Shown here one piece after another: positions 8,478 to 15,833 of a DNA stretch of 31,073 nt. A program made the translations under genes and the position numbers. This DNA comes from Pseudomonadota bacterium (GTDB lineage Bacteria > Pseudomonadota > Alphaproteobacteria > Rhizobiales > Hyphomicrobiaceae). The notes under the pieces were generated by a model. It did not search any database. It saw only the letters and a program-made list of their open reading frames with translations, and had not been told where the DNA came from. The stretch covers positions 1-31,073 of the forward strand of contig JAEXXM010000057.1 in the NCBI GenBank assembly GCA_023405815.1, written 5' to 3'. Each line of letters starts with the position of its first letter. Position 1 is the first letter of the stretch.

Positions 8478-9341
8478 CTACTCCAGGCCGACCCTGTGGC
8501 GAATGTCGGCGGGCGTAGCGCCCGCTGCCCGCAGCTCGGCGAGGCCGATGTCGCCGGCACTCTTCGACAGCTTGCGGCCTTCGGCGTCGGCGAGCAGCCG
8601 GTGATGGTGGTAGGCGGGCTCCGGCAGCCCCAAGAGCACCTGGAGCAAACGGTGCAGGTCGGTCGCCGCGTAGAGGTCGCTTCCGCGCGTGACATGGGTG
8701 ACGCCCTGACGGGCATCGTCGACGACAACGGCGAGATGATAACTGGCGGGGACGTCCTTGCGCAGGATCACGGCATCGCCCCAGCGCTCGGGATGGGCTT
8801 CGACGACGTGAGGCGTGCCGGATTCGTCGATCTCGGTGAAGGTCAGCGCGGCCCCGCCGAGCCGCTCGCGCGCCAGGACGAGCGCCCGCTCCATGTCGAT
8901 GCGCAGCGCGAAGCGCTCGCCATTCTGCATGCGGGCTTCGATCTCGCTGCCCGGCATGCGCTTGTGCAGACCGGGATAGAGCGGTGCTCCGTCGGGATCG
9001 AGGGAGCCCGTCGCCGCGGCCTCGATCTCGGTGCGGGAAGCAAAGCAGGGGTAAAGCAGCCCTCGCGCCTCTAGCCATTGCGCCGCCTGGGCATAGATGG
9101 CGAAGTGCTGCGACTGGCGCAGGACTGGCTCCTCCCACCGAATGCCGAGCCAGGCGAGATCCTCGATTATGCCGGCAACGTACTCCTCGCGGCAGCGGGT
9201 GACGTCGATGTCCTCAATACGGAGAAGGAAGCGGCCACCGGCGCGCTGCGCCATGTCGAAGGCCGTGAGCGCCGAAAGGGCATGGCCGAGGTGCAGCGGG
9301 CCGTTGGGGCTCGGCGCGAAACGAAAAACGGGAACCGTCAT
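8478..9341 (-). CDS. gluQ: Glutamyl-Q tRNA(Asp) synthetase
   Basis: A shortened paralogue of glutamyl-tRNA synthetase that attaches glutamate to the queuosine base of tRNA(Asp) rather than to a tRNA 3' end. The 287-residue product has the class I signature APSPNGPLHLGH near the N-terminus and the KMSKS-type loop as KLSKS. It ends without an anticodon-binding domain, as expected. The zinc-site region of the E. coli enzyme has two close cysteines. Here only one is seen (YPCFASR), so metal binding is probably lost. I start at ATG 9341 (MTVPVFRFAPSP); a GTG at 9386 would overlap the upstream gene. It lies 16 bases after the small secreted-protein gene. Confidence 0.93.
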   Translation of the reverse strand: MTVPVFRFAPSPNGPLHLGHALSALTAFDMAQRAGGRFLLRIEDIDVTRCREEYVAGIIEDLAWLGIRWEEPVLRQSQHFAIYAQAAQWLEARGLLYPCFASRTEIEAAATGSLDPDGAPLYPGLHKRMPGSEIEARMQNGERFALRIDMERALVLARERLGGAALTFTEIDESGTPHVVEAHPERWGDAVILRKDVPASYHLAVVVDDARQGVTHVTRGSDLYAATDLHRLLQVLLGLPEPAYHHHRLLADAEGRKLSKSAGDIGLAELRAAGATPADIRHRVGLE

Positions 9342-9357
9342 GAAGGTGCGCGCAGCC

Positions 9358-9891
9358 TCAGTCGCATTCGCCCGATCGGCCTGCACCCGGGGTATAGCTG
9401 CGCGCCACGGCTTCGAGGATGCGGTTATAGAAGCGCCGCTCGGACTTCGGATAGACCATGGCCCAACTGTTTATCAGCTTGCCTCCGCAGGTAAAGCTGA
9501 CGCGCTCGTAGAACTCGCGGTCGCCGAGGGTGCCCGACAGAACGAACCACTTGCGGCGCATGGGAGCGTAGTCGATCTCGGCGCCGGCGTAGTTCTCCTG
9601 CAGCAGGAAATTGCGGTAGTCCTCGAGGCTCGTCGAATCCTCGTTGGCGAAGGCGCCGACGAGGAGCTGGGCCTTGCCGTCGCGCGAGACGAGGACGCGG
9701 CCCTCGTCGGTCCGGGGTTCGCCGCGCTGCTCGAAAACCTCGATGGGATAGGCGATGAGAAAGCCGTGACGCTCATTGCGCAGGGTCGCCCAGTCGCGCC
9801 GCCAATCGGCCGCCAATGCGACGAAGGCCAGCAAGGAAGCGGCCAAGAGAGAAGCCGGAAGGACTACTGCCAATCGCGCCCGCAATATCAT
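9358..9891 (-). CDS. Hypothetical secreted or membrane-anchored protein
   Basis: I do not recognise a named family. The 177-residue product begins MILRARLAVVLPASLLAASLLAFVALAA, a signal peptide or signal anchor. It continues as a periplasmic domain with features such as GFLIAYPIEVFE, YRNFLLQENYAGAEIDY and REFYERVSFTCGGKLINSWAMVYP. A single Cys is in the last third and another two residues from the end. The pattern of an extended sheet protein ending in FYNRILEAVARSY resembles small periplasmic proteins of unknown role. ATG 9909 is an alternative start. It is the first gene of a minus-strand unit with gluQ, divergent from alkA. Confidence 0.75.
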   Translation of the reverse strand: MILRARLAVVLPASLLAASLLAFVALAADWRRDWATLRNERHGFLIAYPIEVFEQRGEPRTDEGRVLVSRDGKAQLLVGAFANEDSTSLEDYRNFLLQENYAGAEIDYAPMRRKWFVLSGTLGDREFYERVSFTCGGKLINSWAMVYPKSERRFYNRILEAVARSYTPGAGRSGECD

Positions 9892-9996
9892 CGCCGAGCA
9901 CTCCGACATATGCCTGAACAGGGGCGCACGCTTTGCGAGCGCGCGCCTTAGACATTACGTTGCATGCGGAGTTTGGAGAAGCGCCACGGTTAAGCC

Positions 9997-10665
9997 ATGC
10001 ACATGAAGCGCGCACAAATCGGCGCGATCGTTCTCGACGACCAGCACATGCTCAAGGGCGTGCGCTCGCTCAGCCGCAAATGCCCGCACATGCGCATGGT
10101 GCGCGAGCTGACGGGCATTCCATCGGTGCGCCGGCACGCGTCCGGCTTCGAGGGCCTGGCACGCATCGTCGTCGGGCAGCAGCTCTCGCTGGCGAGCGCA
10201 CAGGCGATCTGGGGGCGCGTTCAGAGCGCAGTGCGTCCGATGACGGCGCGCGCGCTTCTAAAGCTGAGCGATGAAGAGCTGCGCGCCGCCGGTCTCTCGC
10301 AGGTCAAGGTGCGCACGTTGCGCGCGCTGAGCAAGGAGATCGTCGGCGGCCTCGATCTCGATCATCTGTCGGAGCTGCCGGAAGAGAACGTCCATGAAGT
10401 GCTGACCGCACTGCCAGGCATCGGGCCGTGGAGCGCCGACATCTACCTCTTGTTCTGCCTCGGGCGCGCCGATGCCTTCGCGGCCGGCGATCTCGCCCTG
10501 CAGACCGCGGTGCGTGCGGCGCTGAGCCTCAAAGAGCGCCCTTCGCGCGATGAGCTTTTCGACATCGCCGAGCGTTGGCGCCCATGGCGCGGAGTCGCGG
10601 CTCATCTTCTGTGGGCTTACTACAAGGTCGCGGACCGAGCGCTGTTGTTCCCGAAAAGCTCATAA
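9997..10665 (+). CDS. DNA-3-methyladenine glycosylase II (AlkA/HhH-GPD family)
   Basis: A base-excision repair enzyme that removes alkylated bases from DNA. The 222-residue product carries the helix-hairpin-helix LPGIGPWSADIY (about 139-150). The catalytic aspartate is in AAGDLALQ (Asp165), where bifunctional relatives would also have a lysine in the hairpin. The segment VGQQLSLASAQAIW (about 59-72) is the expected helix of the GPD fold. It is shorter than E. coli AlkA because the N-terminal beta domain is absent, as in many compact bacterial forms. A second in-frame ATG follows two codons later. It stands apart from its neighbours, 144 bases before the HNH gene. Confidence 0.92.
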   Translation: MHMKRAQIGAIVLDDQHMLKGVRSLSRKCPHMRMVRELTGIPSVRRHASGFEGLARIVVGQQLSLASAQAIWGRVQSAVRPMTARALLKLSDEELRAAGLSQVKVRTLRALSKEIVGGLDLDHLSELPEENVHEVLTALPGIGPWSADIYLLFCLGRADAFAAGDLALQTAVRAALSLKERPSRDELFDIAERWRPWRGVAAHLLWAYYKVADRALLFPKSS

Positions 10666-10809
10666 TTTGCGGGGCCTTAGGAGCGCCGGCCACAGCTTTG
10701 CCGCGAGCTGGCGCGGGAGCTTCACAGAGTTGATATGCGCCGCTAGTATCCCGGCCGAACTTTCGGGAGAACGCGATTCGCAGGACTAAACGTACAGGAC
10801 GCCCGTAAC

Positions 10810-11370
10810 GTGGATGCGCATACGGCCATTCCGGATTCCTTTCCGGCACTCGTCCTAAACGCCGACTTTCGGCCCCTGAGCTACTACCCGTTGTCGCTCT
10901 GGAGCTGGCAAGAGTCGGTGAAAGCCGTTTTTCTCGATCGCGTGAACATCGTCTCCGAATACGATCGCTTCGTGCGCAGCCCCTCCTTCGAGATGAAACT
11001 GCCGAGCGTCGTCTCGCTCAAGACCTATGTGAAGCCAGCGCTCTATCCGGCGTTCACGCGGTTCAACGTGTTCCTGCGCGACCGTTTCACCTGCCAATAC
11101 TGCGGCTCACGAGACGACCTGACATTCGACCATCTCATTCCGCGCTCGCGCGGCGGTCAGACGCGGTGGGACAACGTCACGACCGCTTGCGCGCCCTGCA
11201 ACCTCGAGAAGGGCGGCGCGATGCCGGAAGAGGTGGGGATGCTGCCGAGGCTCTCCCCGTACCGGCCGACGGTGTTCGAATTGCACCGGAACGGCAGGCT
11301 ATTCCCGCCAAACTACCTGCACGAGAGCTGGCTCGACTACCTCTATTGGGATACCGAACTCGAGCCTTGA
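10810..11370 (+). CDS. HNH endonuclease family protein
   Basis: A 186-residue protein with a complete HNH nuclease core in its C-terminal half. Zinc-type pairs CQYC (95-98) and CAPC (127-130) frame FDHLIPRSRGGQTRWDNVT, where His108 and Asn122 are the metal/catalytic residues, and Asn131 follows the second pair. The N-terminal half (LVLNADFRPLSYYPLSLWSW) is the conserved lead-in found in stand-alone chromosomal HNH proteins of alphaproteobacteria and cyanobacteria. Their biological target is not established. The start is GTG at 10810; no better ATG exists. Nothing around it suggests a homing element or restriction partner, so a DNA-repair or RNA-related role is as likely as defence. Confidence 0.9.
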   Translation: MDAHTAIPDSFPALVLNADFRPLSYYPLSLWSWQESVKAVFLDRVNIVSEYDRFVRSPSFEMKLPSVVSLKTYVKPALYPAFTRFNVFLRDRFTCQYCGSRDDLTFDHLIPRSRGGQTRWDNVTTACAPCNLEKGGAMPEEVGMLPRLSPYRPTVFELHRNGRLFPPNYLHESWLDYLYWDTELEP

Positions 11371-11372
11371 TT

Positions 11373-11390
11373 TCGGCTGACACGAGCCGA
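11373..11390 (+). terminator. Weak hairpin after the HNH gene
   Basis: TCGGCT (11373-11378) and AGCCGA (11385-11390) form a 6-bp stem with a 6-base loop, three bases after the HNH stop. The following bases (GAGGCTTGTTG) are only mildly T-rich, so termination is uncertain. Confidence 0.3.
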
Positions 11391-11515
11391 GAGGCTTGTT
11401 GTGCGGCAGGTGTTGCGCAAGCTGAGAGCCGCGTTTTGGCGCGGGGTCCCTTGGGCCCTTGCCGCTTCGCGGCCAAGTCACGTTTTCCATTAGCATCGTT
11501 CCTGCGCAGACAAGA

Positions 11516-11546
11516 AAGGCCCCAGCAATGCGGTTGCCGGGGCCTT
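11516..11546 (-). terminator. Intrinsic terminator of the 71-residue gene
   Basis: AAGGCCCC (11516-11523) pairs perfectly with GGGGCCTT (11539-11546), and GCAA/TTGC pair inside the loop. Read on the minus strand, the stem is followed by TTTCTTG, and it lies about 50 bases past the stop of the minus-strand gene at 11597. Confidence 0.7.
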
Positions 11547-11596
11547 CGTCGTTCAGGGGAAGGACGACGACGGGGAATCTGCTTTTCGCAATCGGG

Positions 11597-11812
11597 CTAG
11601 GCAGCGCGCTTCATCGGCGCCGCGCAGAGCTGCTCGGCGATGGCCTCGACGGCACGGCTCCAGTCCTTCGCCGTGCGTTCATCGGCTGCAAGGCCGAATG
11701 CGCGCAGGGCGTCAGTCGGCGCGCCGCCGTCGCGGAAGAACCGGGCGCACGAGGCGCGCGCGACGCCGAGCGCCTGATGCCACTGCAGCGGGTTGATGTG
11801 GTTGAAACTCAT
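11597..11812 (-). CDS. Small hypothetical protein (71 residues)
   Basis: I do not recognise this protein. It begins MSFNHINPLQWHQALGVARASCARFF and continues with a mixed-charge helical stretch ending KRAA. No signal peptide or membrane segment is seen. The case for a real gene is strong. A full consensus ribosome site, AGGAGGT, lies five bases upstream of the ATG (its complement is 11817-11824), and a good terminator follows the stop. It is isolated between the HNH gene and a long non-coding stretch. It may be regulatory or stress-related, but nothing in the sequence shows this. Confidence 0.72.
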   Translation of the reverse strand: MSFNHINPLQWHQALGVARASCARFFRDGGAPTDALRAFGLAADERTAKDWSRAVEAIAEQLCAAPMKRAA

Positions 11813-11824
11813 TCGACACCTCCT

Positions 11825-12745
11825 GGGGTATTGCGCCGTGAAGTGCCCCGGCGCGGGCTCGTTATGCGCCGCATTTCGTGCCCGGGCGCGGGGCTGAATT
11901 GGTTGGCAAGCACACAGAGCGCTATGACACCGCTACGCAGAACCAGGTCATGCAGTGTCTCGTGGAAGCCTGCGTTTCCTACGCTCCATATGCTTGCCAG
12001 CTCGTTGGAAGGTCCCTCTTCTCCCCTCCGAAACGAATACGCGGCGGCTTACCGTGTCGACGCCGACGCCATGGGGATGTCCGTCGATCCAGACGAACTT
12101 CCGATAGCGACGAGTACCTCACCGACGACCTCAGACAACAAACGCCACGACTGCACCTCAGAAGCCACGACACACCTCTCTACTGACCGCACACAGACGC
12201 AACCAACGCTACTCACTGACGCCACTGACCCTTCGAGAGCTGCAACCGCTCGGAAGTACGCTGCACCTTTGTCTCCGAGCGGTTCGCCTCGTTTGCATTG
12301 CGCGCTCGGGGGAGAGCACGCTTAGGGGGAGTTTGGCTTTACGCACGTTCATGGACGCAACAGGACGCAACGTGACGCTACGGACGCAACGCTTACAAAC
12401 GCACTACTGATCGGGGGACGCGAGACTGGACGGACTAACCGGGACGCAACTTACGAGATGCTGAGCGGGACGGGGGTTCCCTAAGAGACTGACGCGGAAC
12501 TCAGCACGGAACTTGAGAACGCAAACCAACTCGACGCAGACGCGACACCACGCAACTGACTTGAGGGCTCTTCACTCACTCGACGCTACGCAACTCTCGG
12601 ACTTCTCGAACTCGAACTCAGACCCGTGTGTTCCGCGAACGAGAGGAATAGACCGTTACTTTTTGACCACGGAATGGCGCGACCGTGACCGACCAACGGT
12701 ATTTCGCTTGACAGTTGCTGAACGCAAACCGCCGGGGAAAAACAC
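11825..12745. other. Long non-coding region dense in a GACGCAAC-like motif
   Basis: About 0.9 kb with no convincing gene on either strand: open frames here have no ribosome sites or recognisable protein features. It is less GC-rich than its neighbours. ACGC-containing octamers recur throughout. Exact GACGCAAC occurs at 12196, 12354, 12364, 12383 and 12443, and the variant GACGCTAC at 12374 and 12582. Units at 12354, 12364, 12374 and 12383 are spaced 9-10 bases apart, about one helical turn. GGAACT, CTCGAACT and similar words also repeat at 12495-12620. It may be a protein-binding array, a non-coding RNA or decayed repeat DNA. Confidence 0.5.
12244..12284. repeat. 11-bp inverted repeat
   Basis: AACCGCTCGGA (12244-12254) and TCCGAGCGGTT (12274-12284) are exact reverse complements separated by 19 bases. 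No gene end lies nearby, so it is either an RNA structure within an unannotated transcript or a cruciform-type site. There is no T-run on either side. Confidence 0.55.
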
Positions 12746-12763
12746 AGTTTTCTGTGGAAAACT
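12743..12763 (-). terminator. Possible weak terminator of dsbB
   Basis: Two alternative hairpins are possible: AGTTTTC/GAAAACT (12746-12752 and 12757-12763) and CACAG/CTGTG (12743-12747 and 12752-12756). On the minus strand the second is followed at once by TTTTTCC. It lies about 30 bases past the dsbB stop, but the stems are short. Confidence 0.45.
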
Positions 12764-12789
12764 TTCGGGTGTCGCGCTGCTCGCGAATC

Positions 12790-13311
12790 TCAGTGAGCGT
12801 GCAGCGCTTCGTTCGCCGCGCGTAGCCCGAGGAAGACGATGATGAGCGACGCAATGACGTTCCATCCGGCGAACGAGAGGCCGAGCATGCGCCAGGCCGC
12901 TTGATCGCAGCGCACGACATTCGTCGTCTTCAAAGCGTCGAGCAGATTGCCGGCGTTGGTGGTCAACTGCTGCGATCCGCTGCATGCGGCGGGGCCGGGC
13001 CAGAATTGCCATTCGACGCCCGCGTGGTAGACGCCGAGCGCAGCATTGGCGAGGAAGGCCAGTGCGACGAGGACGAACAGTGCCACCGCGGCGCGCTGCT
13101 GCCCGGCCGTCAGCGCCACCAGGGCCAGAAAGATCAACGGAACTCCGGCATAGTAGGCATAGCGCTGCTCGAGGCAAAGCTCGCATGGCTGCAGGCCGCC
13201 AAGGTGCTCGAAGCCTAGGGCCGTGAGGATGGCGAACGCGGCGAGCAGCAGGGCGAAAGCGCCCGTGCGGTAAGCCGAATGTCCTGTCGGATCATGAGCC
13301 GCGAAAGCCAT
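12790..13311 (-). CDS. dsbB: Disulfide bond formation protein B
   Basis: An inner-membrane enzyme that reoxidises DsbA and passes electrons to quinone. The 173-residue product has four membrane segments (about 16-35, 55-70, 75-94 and 145-165). Both periplasmic redox pairs are present: CELC (Cys43, Cys46) in the first loop and Cys110/Cys135 in the second (PAACSG and VVRCDQAAW). ATG 13311 is preceded by CAGGGTG at good spacing; the frame could start at a TTG at 13332. It is the last gene of a tightly packed minus-strand series, 22 bases after the DedA-type gene. No DsbA gene is in the window. Confidence 0.9.
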   Translation of the reverse strand: MAFAAHDPTGHSAYRTGAFALLLAAFAILTALGFEHLGGLQPCELCLEQRYAYYAGVPLIFLALVALTAGQQRAAVALFVLVALAFLANAALGVYHAGVEWQFWPGPAACSGSQQLTTNAGNLLDALKTTNVVRCDQAAWRMLGLSFAGWNVIASLIIVFLGLRAANEALHAH

Positions 13312-13333
13312 AAGGGCACCCTGGGACGCCAAA

Positions 13334-13912
13334 CTAGAACAGGTATTTAACAGCGACGAAGCCGCCCACCAAGACCACGACGAACACGGTGGTGACGAGG
13401 GTCAGGCGCTTCTCGATGAAGTCCTGGATCGGCTGGCCGAAGAAATAGAGCAGGCCGGCGACTAGGTAGAAGCGCATGGCGCGGGCGACGATGCTCGCGG
13501 CCACGAAGGCGGGAAGGTCCATCTTGGCGACGCCTGCCGCGATGGTCACGACCTTGAACGGGATGGGCGTTGCGCCCTTGATGATGATCGCCGGGACGCC
13601 GTACTCGTGTACGAACTGGATGAAACTATCGAGCGCATGCTCCTTGCCGTAGAACCTCAGGATCGGCAGGCCGACCGACTCATAGGCGAAGTAGCCGATC
13701 GCGTAGCCGAGAAGGCCGCCGATCACGGACGTTATGGTGGCGATGGTCGCGTACCACCAGGCCCTCTCACGGTTGCTCAGCACCATCGGGATGAGCATCA
13801 CGTCGGGCGGAATGGGGAAGAACGAGCTCTCGACGAAGGACACGGCTCCGAGGGCATAGGGTGCGCGCTTGTCGGACGCGGCGCGCATCATCCAATCGTA
13901 GAGCTTTCGCAT
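13334..13912 (-). CDS. DedA/YqaA-family membrane protein
   Basis: A 192-residue member of the DedA (VTT/SNARE-associated) superfamily, closest in look to YqaA. The family as a whole is linked to lipid flipping and membrane homeostasis. Hallmarks are SFVESSFFPIPPDVMLIPMV near the N-terminus and the re-entrant motif IIKGATPIPFKVVTIAAGV in the middle. Hydrophobic segments lie at about 52-75, 112-140 and 165-190. It starts 9 bases after the hemW stop and ends 22 bases before dsbB. Pairing with dsbB is common in alphaproteobacteria, but no shared function is shown. Confidence 0.87.
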   Translation of the reverse strand: MRKLYDWMMRAASDKRAPYALGAVSFVESSFFPIPPDVMLIPMVLSNRERAWWYATIATITSVIGGLLGYAIGYFAYESVGLPILRFYGKEHALDSFIQFVHEYGVPAIIIKGATPIPFKVVTIAAGVAKMDLPAFVAASIVARAMRFYLVAGLLYFFGQPIQDFIEKRLTLVTTVFVVVLVGGFVAVKYLF

Positions 13913-13921
13913 CTGATCCTT

Positions 13922-15133
13922 TTACTCGGCGGCGGGAGGCAGGTCGGCGGCGGCAGCCGAAACGATCGGCAGGCTGACGGCAAGGCGTAGCACGATCTCG
14001 TTCAGAATGAAGCGGCCGGTGCCGCTGGCGCGTATACGTCGCGTTCCCGGTATCGTCTCAATGAGACCCTGCTGTGTCAGCTCGGCGACAACTGCCGCCG
14101 AGGGCCCGGCGCCGCATATGCGCCCCAAGCGGTCGAGGTCGAGCCCCTCGGCGAGGCGCAGCCCCATGAGCAGCATCTCGTCGGCCTCCTCGGCGCGTGA
14201 CAACGGTGCCTCCTCGATGAGTCCGTGGCCGCCGTGCTCGACGCGCTCGGCCCACTTCTCGGGATTGCGCTCGGTGCTGGTGGCGCGGCGCACGCCGTCG
14301 GACAAGAGCCGCCCGTGGGCGCCGGGGCCGATGCCTGCGTATTCGCCGTAGCGCCAATAGAGAAGGTTGTGACGGCTCTCCTGGCCGGGCGCAGCGTGAT
14401 TTGAGATCTCGTAAGCGGGCAGTCCCGCAGCGCTAGTCAGCTCCTGCGTCAGCTCGAAGAGCGCGGATGACGTGTCGTCGTCGGGCACGGTGAGCTTGCC
14501 GGCGGCGTGCAGTGCGGCGAACGGCGTGTCCGGCTCGATTGTGAGCTGATAGAGCGAGAGGTGATCCCCGGCGATGGCGAGTGCCTGCGAGAGCTCATCG
14601 CGCCATTGCTCTAGTGCCTGCTTCGGCCGGGCATAGATCAGGTCGAAGGAGAAACGGTCGAAGGTCGTGCGGGCGATCTCGATGGCGGCCTTGGCCTCGG
14701 CGACGCTGTGGATGCGCCCGAGCGACTTCAGGATGTCGTCGTGCAGCGACTGCACGCCGAGCGACACGCGATTGACGCCGGCTGCACGATAGCCGCAGAA
14801 GCGGCCGGCCTCGACGCTCCCAGGGTTGGCCTCGAGCGTGATCTCGGCATCCGGCGCGACGCTCCAATGCTGCGCGATGCGATCGAGGATCGCGGCAACG
14901 GTTTCGGGCTGCATGAGCGAGGGCGTGCCGCCGCCGAAGAAGATGCTCGATACGGTGCGCGAACCTAGACGCTGCGCGGTGTGATCCAGCTCGCGCAGGA
15001 AGGCGGCGCGAAATCGCGGCTCATCGATGCCGCCGAAGCGGACGTGGCTGTTGAAGTCGCAGTAGGGGCACTTCTGGGCGCAGAACGGCCAGTGGACGTA
15101 GACGCCGAAGCCCACGTCGTCAGGCGCCGTCAT
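13922..15133 (-). CDS. hemW: Radical SAM haem chaperone HemW (coproporphyrinogen III oxidase-like)
   Basis: A radical SAM protein that binds haem and is thought to deliver it to target proteins. It has often been mis-annotated as an oxygen-independent coproporphyrinogen oxidase. The iron-sulfur motif is CAQKCPYC (Cys18, 22, 25), followed by FFGGGTPSLM and LLYWRYGEYAGIGPGAHG. The oxidase-type extra N-terminal region is absent, which favours HemW. The 403-residue product starts at ATG 15133 (MTAPDDVGFGVYVHWP). The frame continues far upstream, but only as the shadow of rdgB. It overlaps the end of rdgB by 14 bases, indicating coupled translation. Confidence 0.92.
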   Translation of the reverse strand: MTAPDDVGFGVYVHWPFCAQKCPYCDFNSHVRFGGIDEPRFRAAFLRELDHTAQRLGSRTVSSIFFGGGTPSLMQPETVAAILDRIAQHWSVAPDAEITLEANPGSVEAGRFCGYRAAGVNRVSLGVQSLHDDILKSLGRIHSVAEAKAAIEIARTTFDRFSFDLIYARPKQALEQWRDELSQALAIAGDHLSLYQLTIEPDTPFAALHAAGKLTVPDDDTSSALFELTQELTSAAGLPAYEISNHAAPGQESRHNLLYWRYGEYAGIGPGAHGRLLSDGVRRATSTERNPEKWAERVEHGGHGLIEEAPLSRAEEADEMLLMGLRLAEGLDLDRLGRICGAGPSAAVVAELTQQGLIETIPGTRRIRASGTGRFILNEIVLRLAVSLPIVSAAAADLPPAAE

Positions 15134-15743
15134 CGAGGACGGCGCGCTTGAAGTGATCGAACGCGCGGGTTCGGTGCGAGATGGCATACTTTCTGGCCGG
15201 CTCCATTTCGCCGAACGTCTCTGAGTGCCCGTCGGCGACGAAGATCGGATCATAGCCGAAACCGTTGGTGCCGCGGGGCGGCCAAACGACGGAACCGTAA
15301 ACCTTGCCCTCGAAGAACTGGACGTCGCCGTCCGGCCAGGCAAGGCAGAGCACGGAAATGAAGTTGGCGCGCAGGGGCTCGCCCTTCCAGCCCCGGCGCT
15401 TAACCAGCTCGTCGTTGACCTTCTGCATGGCGATGGAAAAGTCGCGCTTCGGGCCGGCCCAGTCGGCCGTATAGACGCCAGGGGCGCCATCGAGGGCGTC
15501 GATCTCGATGCCGCTGTCATCGGCAAGAGCGGGGAGGCCGGCGCCCTTGGCGGCGAAGACGGCCTTGAGCCTGGCGTTGCCCTCGAAGGTGGTTTCGGTC
15601 TCGACCGGCTCGGTCAGACCAAGGTCGCCAGCCGACACGGCGGCGAGGCCATAGGGCTCGATGAGCTTGTTGATCTCCCAGACCTTGCCGGGATTGTGGG
15701 TGGCGACGACCAGACGGTCTCCGCGGCGCAAGCGTCGCGTCAT
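15120..15743 (-). CDS. rdgB: Non-canonical purine NTP pyrophosphatase (dITP/XTP)
   Basis: A house-cleaning enzyme that hydrolyses dITP, ITP and XTP, preventing their use in DNA and RNA. The 207-residue product has VVATHNPGKVWEI near the N-terminus, FEGNARLKA, the Asp-rich active site ALADDSGIEIDALDGAPGVY, and the C-terminal TNGFGYDPIF and SHRTRAF. The ATG at 15743 directly abuts a palindromic repeat. The only ribosome site in view, AGGA seven bases upstream, lies inside that repeat. In many alphaproteobacteria rdgB directly follows rph, but here two extra genes and the repeats intervene. Confidence 0.95.
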   Translation of the reverse strand: MTRRLRRGDRLVVATHNPGKVWEINKLIEPYGLAAVSAGDLGLTEPVETETTFEGNARLKAVFAAKGAGLPALADDSGIEIDALDGAPGVYTADWAGPKRDFSIAMQKVNDELVKRRGWKGEPLRANFISVLCLAWPDGDVQFFEGKVYGSVVWPPRGTNGFGYDPIFVADGHSETFGEMEPARKYAISHRTRAFDHFKRAVLDDGA

Positions 15744-15820
15744 GCTAGTGTCCTGATCGCGAGATTCGTCGTCTTGCTCGGCCGGTGTGGAACGAATTTC
15801 GCGATCTGAAGGACACTAGC
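15744..15820. repeat. Palindromic repeat element, copy 1
   Basis: A 77-bp hairpin-forming element. The outer stem GCTAGTGTCCT/AGGACACTAGC (11 bp) is followed by a 3-base bulge (TGA, right arm). Then come GATCGCGA/TCGCGATC (8 bp) and ATTCGT/ACGAAT after one G-T wobble, with a 22-base loop. Its left edge touches the rdgB start codon. It is related to copy 2, which lies in the opposite orientation. Confidence 0.85.
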
Positions 15821-15833
15821 AGAATCACCCTTG

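Noticed and set aside
9997..11370. alkA plus HNH gene as a defence system
   Set aside because: They are separate transcripts of widespread stand-alone families with no restriction, methylase or mobile-element partner nearby.
12754..12762. DnaA-box-like TGTGGAAAA
   Set aside because: It is a single imperfect match within a short hairpin; there is no cluster, no AT-rich unwinding region and no origin-linked gene.
12513..12920. Overlapping open frames on both strands in the non-coding tract
   Set aside because: They have no ribosome site and no family features, their composition is unlike a protein of this genome, and they run into the dsbB region out of frame.
15134..15526. N-terminal extension of hemW
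   Set aside because: The extension is the antiphase shadow of rdgB; the family begins just before the GVYVHWPFC segment.
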